64,000 bases of DNA from Stenotrophomonas nitritireducens (lineage in GTDB: Bacteria; Pseudomonadota; Gammaproteobacteria; Xanthomonadales; Xanthomonadaceae), in NCBI RefSeq assembly GCF_001700965.1, contig NZ_CP016756.1, positions 372,001-436,000 of the forward strand, read 5' to 3'. Positions 15,931-25,310 of the stretch are shown here, in pieces. Within the stretch, counting starts at the first letter, position 1; each line of letters starts with the position of its first letter. The notes under the pieces are model-generated. The model worked only from the letters and a program-made list of their open reading frames with translations, was not told where the DNA came from and did no database searches. The translations under genes and the position numbers were made by a program.

Positions 15931-17022
15931 ATGTTTTCGCAGACCGACTCCAACACTTCCAGCCCTGCTGGTGACACACATGCCACGGACGTCCCGTGGC
16001 ATGTGCTGTGTGCTGGTTGGCTGCTGCTCACCCTGGTCACCTTGCCGGCAGTGCAGCTGACCGGGCCTGCTGCCGGCAGCCTGGCTCCCGCTGAGCTGAT
16101 GCGCTCGCTGCTGTTCCTGCTGGGCATCCACTGCAGTTGGTTGCTGGCAACCCCGTGGCTGTGGCGGCTCTGCACGCGTTGGCCGCTCGGCACCGGAAAC
16201 GATGCCACGGCGACAGCCAAGCTATTGGCCGCCGGAGCCTGCATCATTCCGCTGCTGTCCTTGACCGGCTGGCTGCTTGGCTACTCGCTGTCGCAGCTGG
16301 CAATTCCTCGTACCCTGCCCGACAACTGGCTGCATGCGGTTACCGCCACCAGTCTGTTCGCACTGCCAACCTATATCGCCGTCATCGGCATCGGCCAGGC
16401 GCTGGCCTATATCCGCCGCTATCGCCGCCGTGGCGAACTGCTGGCGCAGGCGCGCGAACAAGCCTTGCGGGCACGCCTTAACCACCATTTCCTGTTCAAC
16501 GCACTCAATGCCATCGGCGCACTGGGTTACCGCGATGCCGAGCGCGCCGATGCGGCATTGGCGCAGCTCGGCGAACTGCTGCGCAACCTGCTGCAGAGCG
16601 AACCCTTTGTCGCCCTGCGTGAGGAAGTGGCGCACGCCATGGCCTTCGTCGAATTGCAGCAACTGTTGCAGCAACACCCCGTACAGTTGCAACTGCAGGT
16701 CAGCGCCGATGCCTGGGATGCACACGTACCCAGCCTGGTACTGCAGCCATTGATCGAGAACGCCGTCCGCTTCGCCAGTGCTGCAGGTACAGACGACACA
16801 ACGATCAGCCTGCAGTTCGAATCGCGGGATGACCAGCTTTACCTGCAGATCCGCAACCCGCTTGGCGACGCCGCCCCTGGCATGGGGATTGGCCTGCAAG
16901 CCAGCCGCGAACGCCTGCAGGCCATCTACGGAGAGCAGGCCGAAATCCGTGCGCAGCGCGACGGCACGCACTACCAGGTCTGCATCCAGCTGCCACTTGT
17001 CAGCAGCGCGCGGGCCGCATGA
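15931..17022 (+). CDS. LytS/AlgZ-type sensor histidine kinase
   Basis: This is a 363-residue membrane sensor (an in-frame TTG at 15919 is an alternative start). Four transmembrane helices fill residues about 30-165, e.g. WLLLTLVTLPAVQL, LLFLLGIHCSWLLA and LFALPTYIAVIGIGQALAYI. The phospho-acceptor domain is of the His_kinase (PF06580) type: LRARLNHHFLFNALNAIGAL, with the phosphorylated His in NHHFLFN. The ATPase domain has PSLVLQPLIENAVRFA (N box) and GMGIGLQASRERLQAIYG (G box). It overlaps the response regulator gene by ATGA, so the two are one translationally coupled operon. It resembles AlgZ/FimS, which acts with AlgR in control of pili and alginate in Pseudomonas. Confidence 0.9.
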   Translation: MFSQTDSNTSSPAGDTHATDVPWHVLCAGWLLLTLVTLPAVQLTGPAAGSLAPAELMRSLLFLLGIHCSWLLATPWLWRLCTRWPLGTGNDATATAKLLAAGACIIPLLSLTGWLLGYSLSQLAIPRTLPDNWLHAVTATSLFALPTYIAVIGIGQALAYIRRYRRRGELLAQAREQALRARLNHHFLFNALNAIGALGYRDAERADAALAQLGELLRNLLQSEPFVALREEVAHAMAFVELQQLLQQHPVQLQLQVSADAWDAHVPSLVLQPLIENAVRFASAAGTDDTTISLQFESRDDQLYLQIRNPLGDAAPGMGIGLQASRERLQAIYGEQAEIRAQRDGTHYQVCIQLPLVSSARAA

Positions 17023-17729
17023 TCCGCACCCTGCTGGTCGAAGACGTGGCGCTGGCACGCGACAAGCTGCGGCATCTGCTTGGCATGCACGCCGATATCC
17101 AGATCGTCGGCGAGGCGTCCAGCATCGCCGAGGCCCGCTTGCTGCTGGCTGCAGAACCAATAGAGCTGCTGCTGTTGGATATCCAATTGCCCGATGAAGA
17201 CGGCCTGCAGTTCGCGCGCAGCCTGCCAACACCTGCGCCGGCCATCATCTTCACCACCGCCCACAGCCAGCACGCACTCGCCTCCTACGAACTGGGGGCA
17301 ATCGACTATCTGCCCAAGCCGCTGGATGCCAGCCGCCTCGCGCTCGCACTGGAACGTGCACGCCGACACCTGTCACCACCTCAAACCGCCGCGCCGCTGG
17401 CATCGTTGTGCATCCGCCATGGCAGCCGCAGCGACTACGTATCGGTCGCCGACATCGACTACATCGACAGCGCGGGTCACTACGCCTGTGTGCATGTCGG
17501 CAACCAGGTCCACCTGTTGCGCGAGAGCATCGGCCGGCTCGCCGAGCAACTGGCACCGGCCGGCTTCGTCCAGGTACAGCGCGCGGTGATCGTCAACTGC
17601 AGCCGCGTGCGCAGCCTGCTGCCGCGCCGCAACGGCGACGCAACGCTTGAGCTGCTGGATGGCACGCAGCTGCCATTGAGCAGATTGCATCGTGAGGCGT
17701 TCGAAGCCTGCATGCGCCAGCGCGGCTGA
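17019..17729 (+). CDS. LytTR-family response regulator (AlgR-like)
   Basis: This encodes 236 residues. The receiver domain has the acidic pocket MIRTLLVEDV, the phospho-acceptor Asp in LLLLDIQLPDEDG, the Thr in IIFTTAHSQHA and the Lys in DYLPKPLD. The C-terminal LytTR DNA-binding domain begins near LCIRHGSRSDYVSVADIDYI and includes FVQVQRAVIVNCSRVRSLLP and LPLSRLHREAFEA. The start overlaps the kinase stop (ATGA at 17019-17022). As the kinase is of the AlgZ type, the pair may regulate surface structures such as type IV pili, in line with fimX 10 kb downstream, but that is inference. Confidence 0.92.
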   Translation: MIRTLLVEDVALARDKLRHLLGMHADIQIVGEASSIAEARLLLAAEPIELLLLDIQLPDEDGLQFARSLPTPAPAIIFTTAHSQHALASYELGAIDYLPKPLDASRLALALERARRHLSPPQTAAPLASLCIRHGSRSDYVSVADIDYIDSAGHYACVHVGNQVHLLRESIGRLAEQLAPAGFVQVQRAVIVNCSRVRSLLPRRNGDATLELLDGTQLPLSRLHREAFEACMRQRG

Positions 17730-17843
17730 TCGCGCACGGCCCACGCCAACAACTGCACGGCCTGTGCCATTGGCCATCGACAGCACTTCCGCAGCACGTC
17801 CGGCCATTGCAACATCGCGGGCCATTCACCGCCCCTGCCGACC

Positions 17844-19181
17844 ATGCTCAAGCACCTGCTGCTTCCGCTGCTGCTCAGCTACAGCTCACTGGCCCTGGCC
17901 GCCGAACTCAACGTAACGCCTTTGGATGGTGCCGCCGACAAGCCCGTGCGGATCAGCGTCGACGGCCTGCTGCCGGCCCAGCCGGTCAAGCTGCAGTTGT
18001 CCATGCACGACAGTAGTGGCACCCGTTGGCTTGCACAGGCCACCTATCGCGCCGATCAGCACGGCATTGCCGATACCGCCTCGGCCGGCGCCGAAGCTGG
18101 CAGCTATGCCGGCATCGATGCGATGGGTTTGTTCTGGTCGATGCGGCCGGAATCGGGCAAGGGCCGGCCTACGCCATTGCCGCTGCGCAACGAGTCCGAC
18201 GGCCTGCGGTTCGCGCCGGTGACGATGCAGCTGGAGGCTTTCGTCGAAGGCGAACGCATCGGTCAACAAACCCTGCTGCGACGAATCAACAGCGCCGATG
18301 TCGTCGCCACGCCCCTGCAGCTACGCGGCGTGGTCGGCAATCTCCACCACCCTGCTGGCGCACTGAACGATGGCCGCCGATATCCGGTAGTGATCACCCT
18401 GGGTGGCGCCGAGGGCGGCATCACGACCGCCAACTTGTATGCAGCATGGTTGGCGTCCAACGGTTTTGTCGCGGTCGCGCTCGCCTACTACCGGATGCCC
18501 GGTCTTCCCAAGGATCTTGTCCGCGTGCCCATCGACCCGATCAGCGACACGCTGGACTGGCTGCGTACGCAGCCCTTTGCCGGCAGGGTTGGGGTAATGG
18601 GCGGTTCCTGGGGCGGCATCGTGGCGATGGCGGCCGCAGCGCATGACCCGCGCCTGCAGGCAGCGGTGTCATGGGTAGGCAGCCCGGCACCATTTCGCGG
18701 TATCCGCCGCGATGTACCGCCAGCTGATTTCCGCGCCGTCGACGAACCCGCACTAAGCATCGGCGGCCGCGATCTGGCCTTCCTGCCCTATGTGGAACAG
18801 CTCAACTGGAACCAGCCCGGCGTGCATGCCGCAGCGCTGCAGAAGGCGATGTTGCCGATAGAGCGCATCAACGGCCCGCTGTTGCTGGTTGCGGGCGGCG
18901 ATGACCAGCTTGGCGCGTCGGGTGAAATGGCTGCGTTGGCGATGCAACAGCTGCAACGGCGCAGCGTGCCGCAGCCGGATGCACTGCTCTATTACTCCGA
19001 CGCTGGCCACCTGATCACGCCGTTCTACCAGCCAACGACGTTCCGCAGCGACACCGGCCCCTACATCCCGGTCGGCGGCACCGCTGAAGGCTATGCCCGC
19101 GCCGACCGTGAAAGCGGCCCGGCGGTGCTGGGCTTCCTGCGCCGGGCATTGGCTGAAGGCGAAATCCGCCTGGACCGTTGA
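17844..19181 (+). CDS. Exported alpha/beta hydrolase of the acyl-CoA thioester hydrolase/BAAT type
   Basis: This is a 445-residue protein with a signal peptide (MLKHLLLPLLLSYSSLALAA). Residues about 20-150 form the Acyl-CoA thioester hydrolase/BAAT N-terminal Ig-like domain (LNVTPLDGAADKPVRISVDG). The rest is an alpha/beta hydrolase fold: YPVVITLGGAEGG as oxyanion strand, nucleophile Ser in GVMGGSWGGIVAMAAA, acidic residue in LLLVAGGDDQLGASG and His in YSDAGHLITPFYQPT. BAAT-type enzymes hydrolyse or transfer acyl groups from CoA thioesters; an exported bacterial version probably acts on another ester or peptide bond. It is a single gene, 115 bp after the LytTR regulator, and could share its transcript. 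Confidence 0.85.
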   Translation: MLKHLLLPLLLSYSSLALAAELNVTPLDGAADKPVRISVDGLLPAQPVKLQLSMHDSSGTRWLAQATYRADQHGIADTASAGAEAGSYAGIDAMGLFWSMRPESGKGRPTPLPLRNESDGLRFAPVTMQLEAFVEGERIGQQTLLRRINSADVVATPLQLRGVVGNLHHPAGALNDGRRYPVVITLGGAEGGITTANLYAAWLASNGFVAVALAYYRMPGLPKDLVRVPIDPISDTLDWLRTQPFAGRVGVMGGSWGGIVAMAAAAHDPRLQAAVSWVGSPAPFRGIRRDVPPADFRAVDEPALSIGGRDLAFLPYVEQLNWNQPGVHAAALQKAMLPIERINGPLLLVAGGDDQLGASGEMAALAMQQLQRRSVPQPDALLYYSDAGHLITPFYQPTTFRSDTGPYIPVGGTAEGYARADRESGPAVLGFLRRALAEGEIRLDR

Positions 19182-19198
19182 CGGCAGTACGGCCCTCA

Positions 19199-19522
19199 GT
19201 GCTGGCGTGTAACGGAGCGAAACGCCACAGCGATGACGCCGATACCGGCAACCATCAAAACCGACAGCGCAACGCCCTCAGCCACCCCGCGATGGATCAG
19301 CAGCAGGTACAGGCCAATGCAGGCCGCCAATGCAAACAATGGCCAGGCAGCGCGGCGACCCACCCGCCATACCAGCGTCGCGCTGAGCAGCCAGCCACAG
19401 GCCCATGCAAGCGGATCCAGGTCAGGCGCGAACTCGTAGACGTTGCAGATCACAAACCACGCGCTCCAGCCCAGCATGGCCAGCAACAGCGCCAGCCCGC
19501 CCAGCAGCCGCGCGGCGCGCAT
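19199..19522 (-). CDS. Small four-helix membrane protein, unknown
   Basis: This encodes about 107 residues from the ATG at 19522, which overlaps the stop of the upstream thioesterase gene as TGATG. There are four hydrophobic helices: ARLLGGLALLLAMLGWSAWF, LAWACGWLLSATLVWRV, AAWPLFALAACIGLYLLL and GVALSVLMVAGIGVIAVAF. The NVYEFAPDLDPL segment between the first two is the only polar loop of note. The coupling suggests it is co-expressed with the thioesterase. I do not recognise the family. Confidence 0.75.
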
Positions 19523-20304
19523 CAGGCAAACACCGCCACGCTCTGGCGGCCGCGCATCACCACCCGGCCCTGCACATCGCGGACCTGCATGTCCTGCGAC
19601 GAATAACCATCGCGCGCATGCTGGCTGAAGGAACGCAGCAGGAACCATTCGCCCTGCGGCGCGGTGTCCAATAGTTCGAAATTCCAGGTGATCGAGCTGA
19701 TCGGCGCCGCTGCAGTGAAACTGGCAAAAGCAGCCGGCGGCATCGCATCGGCCATCGCAACCAGGGCCACTGCCGGGTCCACCTGCCTGGCATCGAGGTG
19801 GCGAACCCAGGTCAACAGCTCCGGCACTTCCGCCCCCGACAACGGCATTGCGCCGCCGGCCGGACGCATCTGGAAGTTGCTGGTGAATGCCGGTGCAAAC
19901 GGCAGCGCGGCCATGTTGAAGTCGCGGTAGGCATCGGGCCCTTCCACCGGCAACTCGCCGGCGAAATCATGGACGATGGCGCTCTCGCGGGCGCGGCCGA
20001 ACACCAGTGACAAACGTGCCGCCAACTTATCGTCGGCGTACACGTCCACGGCGATATTCACCACCGATTTGCCTTCACGCAGTACCACCGGCTGGAAACG
20101 CAGCAGCCCGGCCGCAGGGCCGATGAAGGTCACCTGTGCCGAACGCAGCGGCGGCAGCGGCCCTGCATGCTGCTGCATCGCCGCCGTCACACCCAGCGCG
20201 CTGAGGATGCCGCCATAGGCCGTGCGGCCTTGGCGCCAGCTGTCAGGAAGCAGCAGCCCCTGCCCGACATCAAAGGAAGACAGCAGCTCACTCAGGGTCG
20301 GCAT
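19522..20304 (-). CDS. Acyl-CoA thioesterase-like double-hotdog protein
   Basis: This is a 260-residue protein of the TesB-like/4HBT_3 type, with two hotdog domains in one chain. Visible features are LLPDSWRQGRTAYGGILSAL in the first domain (the GG segment near the start is typical), SAQVTFIGPAAGLLRFQPVV, and in the second half LTWVRHLDARQVDPAVALVA and DAMPPAAFASF, then SITWNFELLDT. The start at 20304 (MPTLSELLSSFDVG) has GGAG seven bases upstream. Members hydrolyse acyl-CoA; the natural acyl chain is unknown. It is coupled with the small membrane protein gene downstream. Confidence 0.85.
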   Translation of the reverse strand: MPTLSELLSSFDVGQGLLLPDSWRQGRTAYGGILSALGVTAAMQQHAGPLPPLRSAQVTFIGPAAGLLRFQPVVLREGKSVVNIAVDVYADDKLAARLSLVFGRARESAIVHDFAGELPVEGPDAYRDFNMAALPFAPAFTSNFQMRPAGGAMPLSGAEVPELLTWVRHLDARQVDPAVALVAMADAMPPAAFASFTAAAPISSITWNFELLDTAPQGEWFLLRSFSQHARDGYSSQDMQVRDVQGRVVMRGRQSVAVFA

Positions 20305-20337
20305 TGGCAACTCCACGGACAGGACGGAACAGAATTC

Positions 20338-20871
20338 TCAGTAGACCAGCGTTGCCGTCAGCGGCAAACCATCGGGCCAGCGTTGACGGCCACCCAGGCC
20401 ATCGAGTTCAACCAGTACCGCGCCACCCAGCACCTGCGCCTCAAGCTGGGCTGCCAGCTGCAAGGCGGCAAGCAGGGTGCCACCGGTGGCGAGCACGTCA
20501 TCCACCAGCAGCACGCGCGCGCCGGGCGCGGTTGCACCCACGCTGACCTCGATGCGATCGCTGCCGTATTCCAACGCGTATTCCTGCTTCAAGGTGGGCC
20601 CCGGCAGCTTGCCCGGCTTGCGCACCGGCACGAAACCCACGCCAAGCTCCAGCGCCAGCGCGGTGCCAAGGATGAAGCCGCGCGCCTCTACCCCGAGTAC
20701 CGCCTGCAAGCCGGCATCGCGCCAGGGCTCGGCCATCGCTTTGACCGCAGCGCGGAAACAGGCGCCATCCCCCAATAACGGGGTGATGTCCTTGAACAGG
20801 ATGCCGGGCTTGGGGAAGTCGGCGACGTCGCGGATCGGACGCGACCATTCGGGATGGGCGGTGGTGGTCAT
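20338..20871 (-). CDS. apt: Adenine phosphoribosyltransferase
   Basis: This encodes about 177 residues (an in-frame ATG at 20880 adds three). It converts adenine and PRPP to AMP in purine salvage. The type I phosphoribosyltransferase PRPP loop is [17 protein letters not shown]; the N-terminal part reads [20 protein letters not shown], which is diagnostic for Apt, followed by [20 protein letters not shown] and [12 protein letters not shown], the flexible loop. The end [17 protein letters not shown] fits. It is the first gene after selO on the same strand with only a short spacer. Confidence 0.95.
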   Translation of the reverse strand: MTTTAHPEWSRPIRDVADFPKPGILFKDITPLLGDGACFRAAVKAMAEPWRDAGLQAVLGVEARGFILGTALALELGVGFVPVRKPGKLPGPTLKQEYALEYGSDRIEVSVGATAPGARVLLVDDVLATGGTLLAALQLAAQLEAQVLGGAVLVELDGLGGRQRWPDGLPLTATLVY

Positions 20872-20895
20872 ATCAATCATTCGAAGAAGGGGTAC

Positions 20896-22458
20896 TCAGG
20901 AGCTGCACGACAGCATCGAGCAGCCGGCGCGATCGCGCGCCCACTCCGGGCGTTTGCCGGCAAATGCCTCGCGCCCGGGCTGTTCGTCGTAAGGATGCCG
21001 CATCACCTCGAGCAATTCAGCAATCCCGGCCAGATCGCCTTGTTCGGCACGGTCGATGGCCTGTTGTGCCAGCCAGTTGCGCAGCACGTAGCGGGGATTG
21101 GCGGCCTGCATGGCGGCGTGACGCGCCTGCCGCACCTGTCCGCTGGCACGCACCCGCGCCGCATGGCGTTGCAGCCAGTCGGTCAGCGCCGGCAGCACCC
21201 GCTCACGGCCGGCCGCCGAGTAGAACGCCTCGTCCAGCACCGCGACCTCCGGTGCACTGGTATCGACCGCAGCCAAGGCCCGGAATGCCAGCGTCATGTC
21301 CATCTCACCGTCCTGCAGCAGTTGCCGGAACTGCGCCATCAGTTCGGCATCGCCTTCGCGGAACTCGCCCAGACCGAGCTTGGCAACCAGATCGGCGCGC
21401 TCCTGCGCCGCATAGCGGTCGCGGAAGGCATCCAGCCCCGCCTGCAGCGGCGCCACCTCGGCAAACAGGGGCGACAGAGCCTGCGCCAGCCGCACCAGGT
21501 TCCAGTACGCCACCTGCATCTGCGTGCCAAACCGGTAACGCCGGCCCTGCGCGTCGGTGGTGTTCGGCGTCCAGTCCGGATCGTAGTCCTCGACCCAGCC
21601 GTAGGGGCCGTAGTCCAGGGTCAAGCCGAGGATGGACAGGTTGTCGGTGTTCATTACCCCGTGCACAAAGCCGACCCGCATCCAGTGCGCCACCATCACC
21701 GCAGTACGCGTGCACACCTGGGCAAACCATTGCGCGTACAAGGCCTCCCCGCCGCCCTGGAGTTCGGGGTAATCGCGGGCAATGCAGAATTCGACCAGCT
21801 GTCGCAGCAACGGCACATCGCCGCGCGCCGAAGGCAACTCGAAGCTGCCAAAGCGAATGAACGAAGGCGCTACCCGGCATACCACCGCGCCCGGCTCGGC
21901 CTGCGGATGACCGTCGTAGAACATGTCGCGCACCACCGTTTCGCCGGTACCGATCAGGCTCAACGCGCGGGTGGTCGGCACGCCCAGATGATGCATGGCT
22001 TCGGAGCACAGGAATTCACGCAGCGATGAACGCAGTACCGCGCGTCCATCGGCACCGCGCGAATACGGCGTTGGGCCGGCGCCCTTGAGTTGCAGTTCCC
22101 AGCGCTGTCCATTGGCCAGCAACTCGCCCAGTGAAATGGCGCGGCCGTCGCCCAGCTGCCCAGCCCAATGTCCGAACTGATGGCCACCATAATTCGCGGC
22201 CCAGGGCTGCATGCCTGCATACAGCGCATTGCCCGCGAACACCTCGGCAAATTCATGGCTGGCCAGCGTTGCGGAGTCGAAGCCCAGCAGCTCGGCGACT
22301 TCGGCCGAGTACGCCAACAGCTGCGGCGCGGCGACCGGCGTGGGCATCACCGCCGACCACGCGGCACCTGTCACCTCGCGGCGACGGGCGCCGGTTTCGG
22401 GGTCGCCGGGCAGCTCGTGCCGGAATCGGTTGTCAAACTGCGGGGGCGTAAGGTTCAT
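20896..22458 (-). CDS. selO: Protein adenylyltransferase SelO (YdiU), Cys form
   Basis: This is a 520-residue pseudokinase-fold enzyme that transfers AMP to Ser/Thr/Tyr of target proteins, linked to oxidative stress in known members. Family marks are [75 protein letters not shown] (the metal-binding Asn and Asp) and [16 protein letters not shown]. The chain ends CSMLSCSS: the third residue from the end, selenocysteine in animal SelO, is cysteine here, preserving the pair with the upstream Cys. It lies next to apt on the same strand. Confidence 0.95.
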   Translation of the reverse strand: MNLTPPQFDNRFRHELPGDPETGARRREVTGAAWSAVMPTPVAAPQLLAYSAEVAELLGFDSATLASHEFAEVFAGNALYAGMQPWAANYGGHQFGHWAGQLGDGRAISLGELLANGQRWELQLKGAGPTPYSRGADGRAVLRSSLREFLCSEAMHHLGVPTTRALSLIGTGETVVRDMFYDGHPQAEPGAVVCRVAPSFIRFGSFELPSARGDVPLLRQLVEFCIARDYPELQGGGEALYAQWFAQVCTRTAVMVAHWMRVGFVHGVMNTDNLSILGLTLDYGPYGWVEDYDPDWTPNTTDAQGRRYRFGTQMQVAYWNLVRLAQALSPLFAEVAPLQAGLDAFRDRYAAQERADLVAKLGLGEFREGDAELMAQFRQLLQDGEMDMTLAFRALAAVDTSAPEVAVLDEAFYSAAGRERVLPALTDWLQRHAARVRASGQVRQARHAAMQAANPRYVLRNWLAQQAIDRAEQGDLAGIAELLEVMRHPYDEQPGREAFAGKRPEWARDRAGCSMLSCSS

Positions 22459-22508
22459 CCTCTGAACGTGGGGCCGGGCAGGCCGCGCCGCAAGCGCTTC
22501 CGGCCTGC

Positions 22509-23201
22509 TCAGCGTGAACCAGCCCCCAGATCCAAGGCACCCCCGCGCTGTACTGCGCGCTGGAACGCCGGCCGCTCGGCGATGCGCGCCAGGAACGCCT
22601 GCAACTGCGGGTACTCAGCCATTGCACCGGCACGGGCGGCCGCCGCCTGGATCGGGAAACTCATCTGGATGTCCGCTGCGGTAAAGCGCTCGCCAGCGAA
22701 CCAGGTGGACTGGCGCAGGCTCTGCTCCATCCAGTTCAGGTGCAGGCGCAGCTGCGGGCCGACGAAGGTCTTCATCACCTTGTCGACAATGCCGCGCGCG
22801 ATCGGTTTGGCGAAAAACGGCATCGGCGACTTGCGTACCCTGGCGAACACCAGGCTCATCAGCAGCGGCGGCATGGCCGAGCCTTCGGCGTAGTGCATCC
22901 AGTAGTGGTACTTCAGACGCTCCGGCGCCTCTACCGGCAACGGCTGCGGCGACAGGTTGCGCTGCAGATCGTAACGGTCGGCCAGGTATTCAAGCACCGC
23001 CCCGGATTCGGCCAGCACCAGCGCATCGTCCTGCAGCACCGGCGATTTCCCCAGCGGATGCACCTTGCGCAGTTCCTCTGGCGCCTGCCAGGTCTTGGGA
23101 TCGCGCTTGTAGCTGACCACCTCATAAGGCAGGCCCAGCTCTTCCAGCATCCACAGCACGCGCTGCGAACGCGATTGTTCCAGGTGGTGCACCGTGATCA
23201 T
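22509..23201 (-). CDS. Glutathione S-transferase family protein
   Basis: This is a 230-residue GST. The thioredoxin-like N-domain reads [20 protein letters not shown], with the catalytic-position Ser in SRSQR, then the cis-Pro and binding loop [20 protein letters not shown] with SGAVLEYL binding the gamma-glutamyl group. The C-terminal helical domain includes [18 protein letters not shown], where TAADIQ is the N-capping box. The start at 23201 is preferred because GGAG lies seven bases upstream within the longer frame beginning at 23213. It is probably a detoxification enzyme; no substrate can be named. Confidence 0.9.
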   Translation of the reverse strand: MITVHHLEQSRSQRVLWMLEELGLPYEVVSYKRDPKTWQAPEELRKVHPLGKSPVLQDDALVLAESGAVLEYLADRYDLQRNLSPQPLPVEAPERLKYHYWMHYAEGSAMPPLLMSLVFARVRKSPMPFFAKPIARGIVDKVMKTFVGPQLRLHLNWMEQSLRQSTWFAGERFTAADIQMSFPIQAAAARAGAMAEYPQLQAFLARIAERPAFQRAVQRGGALDLGAGSR

Positions 23202-23320
23202 CGCCGGCTCCATGCAATCGAAACCTCATCCTAACCAAGAGCGGCAACACGCAGCGTCAGCCCCGCGCGAAGCCCAGATGAAGATCGGTGGCAGACCCTG
23301 CGGGCAACACACGCATAAAC

Positions 23321-23352
23321 AAAAACGCCGGAAGCTTTCGCTTCCGGCGTTT
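23321..23352 (-). terminator. Rho-independent terminator of cspA-type gene
   Basis: A 12-bp stem AAACGCCGGAAG / CTTCCGGCGTTT with a 6-base loop and A/T runs on both sides, located 30 bp after the cold-shock gene stop in its reading direction. Confidence 0.9.
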
Positions 23353-23381
23353 CAAGCAACCTTACGGTAGCAAGGGGTCGA

Positions 23382-23591
23382 TTAGACCGCCTGCACCTGG
23401 TCAGCCTGCATACCCTTCTGGCCCTGCACGGCGACGAAAGTCACCTTCTGGCCTTCCTGCAGCGACTTGAAGCCGTTGCCCTGGATCGCGCGGAAATGCA
23501 CGAACAGGTCCGGGCCGCTTTCCGGGGTGATGAAGCCGAAGCCCTTGGCATCGTTGAACCACTTGACAGTGCCGGTCTGACGATCAGACAT
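23382..23591 (-). CDS. Cold-shock protein (CspA family)
   Basis: This is a 69-residue single cold-shock domain. RNP1 is KGFGFI and RNP2 LFVHFRAI, within the sequence [19 protein letters not shown]. It binds single-stranded RNA and DNA and melts RNA structure. AGGAG lies eight bases before the ATG. Upstream there are about 300 bp without a plausible gene before the divergent DUF188 gene, in keeping with the long structured 5' leaders of cspA-like mRNAs. Which of several csp paralogues it is cannot be told. Confidence 0.96.
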   Translation of the reverse strand: MSDRQTGTVKWFNDAKGFGFITPESGPDLFVHFRAIQGNGFKSLQEGQKVTFVAVQGQKGMQADQVQAV

Positions 23592-23900
23592 GTACTAACT
23601 CCTGAAACATAAGTTGAAATAATCGCAGCCACCGGAGATCGGGGCCGAGACTGAGTTGCAGGCGTTGGTAAAGCGGATCGATGAGCCGATCAAGAAGATC
23701 AACTGCATCAGGCCACGATTCACGGTGACCCTTGCAAGCACAGTGGGATGGACGATACGCGGCTTTGTTCCAAAAAGCGATATTTACCGTATTCAGAAAT
23801 TCAATTTGATTCAGTTCGGCCATTAAGTGGCTGAAATCAGTCAATTTTCTGGCGATAGCTCGCTGCCAGCAAAGTCGGCAAATCCAATAGACTGCGCAGC
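23592..23900. promoter_or_regulatory. Divergent promoter region and probable cspA-type 5' leader
   Basis: 309 bp between the cold-shock gene and the divergent DUF188 gene, lower in GC than its surroundings. One minus-strand frame covers most of it but does not resemble a protein family. The expected content is two promoters plus a long cold-shock leader; no element could be placed exactly. Confidence 0.45.
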
Positions 23901-24374
23901 ATGAGCCTTCAAGACGCCGTTTCCGCCACCCGAATCTGGGTTGATGCCGATGCCTGCCCGGTGGTGATCAAGGAAATCCTGTTCCGCGCCGCCGAGCGGG
24001 CAAGGATCGACACCGTGCTGGTCGCCAATCAATGGCTGCGCACCCCGCCCTCGCGCTTCATCCGCAGCATGCAGGTCGCCGGCGGGCCGGATGTTGCCGA
24101 TGACGCCATCGCCGAACGGGTCAGCGCGGGCGATCTGGTAGTTACCCAGGACATCCCGCTGGCCGCGCGGGTGCTGGAAAAGAAGGCCGTGGCGCTCAAT
24201 CCACGCGGCGAGCTGTATACCGCCAACACCATTGCCGAGCGGCTGTCGGTGCGCAACTTCATGGAAGAACTGCGCGGCGCCGGCGTTCAGACCGGTGGCC
24301 CGGCCACCTTGCATGCGCGTGACCGCCAGGCCTTTGCCGCCCAGTTGGACCGCTGGCTGGCGCAGCGCCGCTGA
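23901..24374 (+). CDS. YaiI/YqxD family protein (DUF188, UPF0178)
   Basis: This encodes 157 residues. The family starts with [20 protein letters not shown], has [20 protein letters not shown] in the middle and [20 protein letters not shown] plus FMEELRGAG towards the end, all present. The fold is PIN-like, with conserved Asp residues (VDADACP, TQDIPL) able to bind a metal ion, so nuclease activity has been suggested but is not established to my knowledge. It is convergent with the pseudouridine synthase gene, with three bases between the stops. Confidence 0.9.
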   Translation: MSLQDAVSATRIWVDADACPVVIKEILFRAAERARIDTVLVANQWLRTPPSRFIRSMQVAGGPDVADDAIAERVSAGDLVVTQDIPLAARVLEKKAVALNPRGELYTANTIAERLSVRNFMEELRGAGVQTGGPATLHARDRQAFAAQLDRWLAQRR

Positions 24375-24377
24375 GGC

Positions 24378-25247
24378 TCAGCCCAGCTCGCGTTCGCTGC
24401 GGAACGCACGCGGCTCACCGCTGAGTGGGTCGATGAACGCCAGACGCCGCGCCAGCAATTGCAGGGGCTGACGATAGTCATCCGGCGCGCGTTCGATCAC
24501 CTGCGGGTAGTAGTCATCGCCGAGGATGGGCGCGCCCAACGCCGCCATATGCACGCGCAGCTGGTGCTTGCGCCCGCTCACCGGCGCCAGCACGTAGCGC
24601 CAGACCGCATCACCGCGCTCGATGACGTCGATACGGCTCAGTGCATTGGCCGGGCCAGGCAACTCGGCCATGCGGAAGAACGGCTCGCCGCGGCCGATGC
24701 GGCTGTGCCGCTGCAGCGGAAACTCCAGCTCCGGCAGGGCTGGCGCCAACGCCTCGTACGCCTTTTCGATGCGGCGCTCGGCAAACAGTCGCTGGTACGC
24801 CGCGCGCGTGGCCGGGTTGCTGGAGAACAGCACCAGCCCTGCGGTACCGCGATCAATCCGGTGCAAAGGCGCCAGCTCGCGGTTGCCGGTAGCGGCCACC
24901 AGCCGCGCAAGCAGGGTCTGCTGGACGAACCGGCCGGCCGGGGTCACCGGCAGAAAATGCGGCTTGTCGGCCACCAGCAGGTGATCGTCCTGGTAGAGGA
25001 TGCGTTCGGCGAAGGGCACCACGGGCTCGTCGACAACCTCGCGGAAGTACTGGATCTCCTGCCCGGCCCGCCAAGGCTGCGCCGGCGACAGCGGCTGGCC
25101 GTCCGCGCCCAGCACCCTGCCCCGCGCAAACCGGTCCAGCCATTGCGCCCGCGCCACTGTCGGGAAGCGCGCGCACAGACCCTCCAAAAGGCTGGTCCAC
25201 GGGCCTGGGGCGAGCTGCAGGCGGCTGGGCAGATCAGGGGCAGGCAT
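24378..25247 (-). CDS. RluA-family pseudouridine synthase
   Basis: This is a 289-residue enzyme without an obvious S4 domain. The catalytic motif is LHRIDRGTAGLVLFSSNPAT, in which the Asp of HRIDRGT is the nucleophile. Other marks are LVADKPHFLPVTPAGRF, the segment EKAYEALAP, and GRKHQLRVHMAALGAPILGD (motif III with KHQLRVH). The N-terminal 70 residues (ARFPTVARAQWLDRFARGRV) vary in this family. It isomerises uridine in rRNA or tRNA; the exact position cannot be assigned from sequence. It is divergent from yaeQ. Confidence 0.9.
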   Translation of the reverse strand: MPAPDLPSRLQLAPGPWTSLLEGLCARFPTVARAQWLDRFARGRVLGADGQPLSPAQPWRAGQEIQYFREVVDEPVVPFAERILYQDDHLLVADKPHFLPVTPAGRFVQQTLLARLVAATGNRELAPLHRIDRGTAGLVLFSSNPATRAAYQRLFAERRIEKAYEALAPALPELEFPLQRHSRIGRGEPFFRMAELPGPANALSRIDVIERGDAVWRYVLAPVSGRKHQLRVHMAALGAPILGDDYYPQVIERAPDDYRQPLQLLARRLAFIDPLSGEPRAFRSERELG

Positions 25248-25310
25248 GTCGAGTGGGGTCCGATGCAGGGCCAGGCATTATGATGGGCGGTCTTTGTACC
25301 CGGTATTCCC

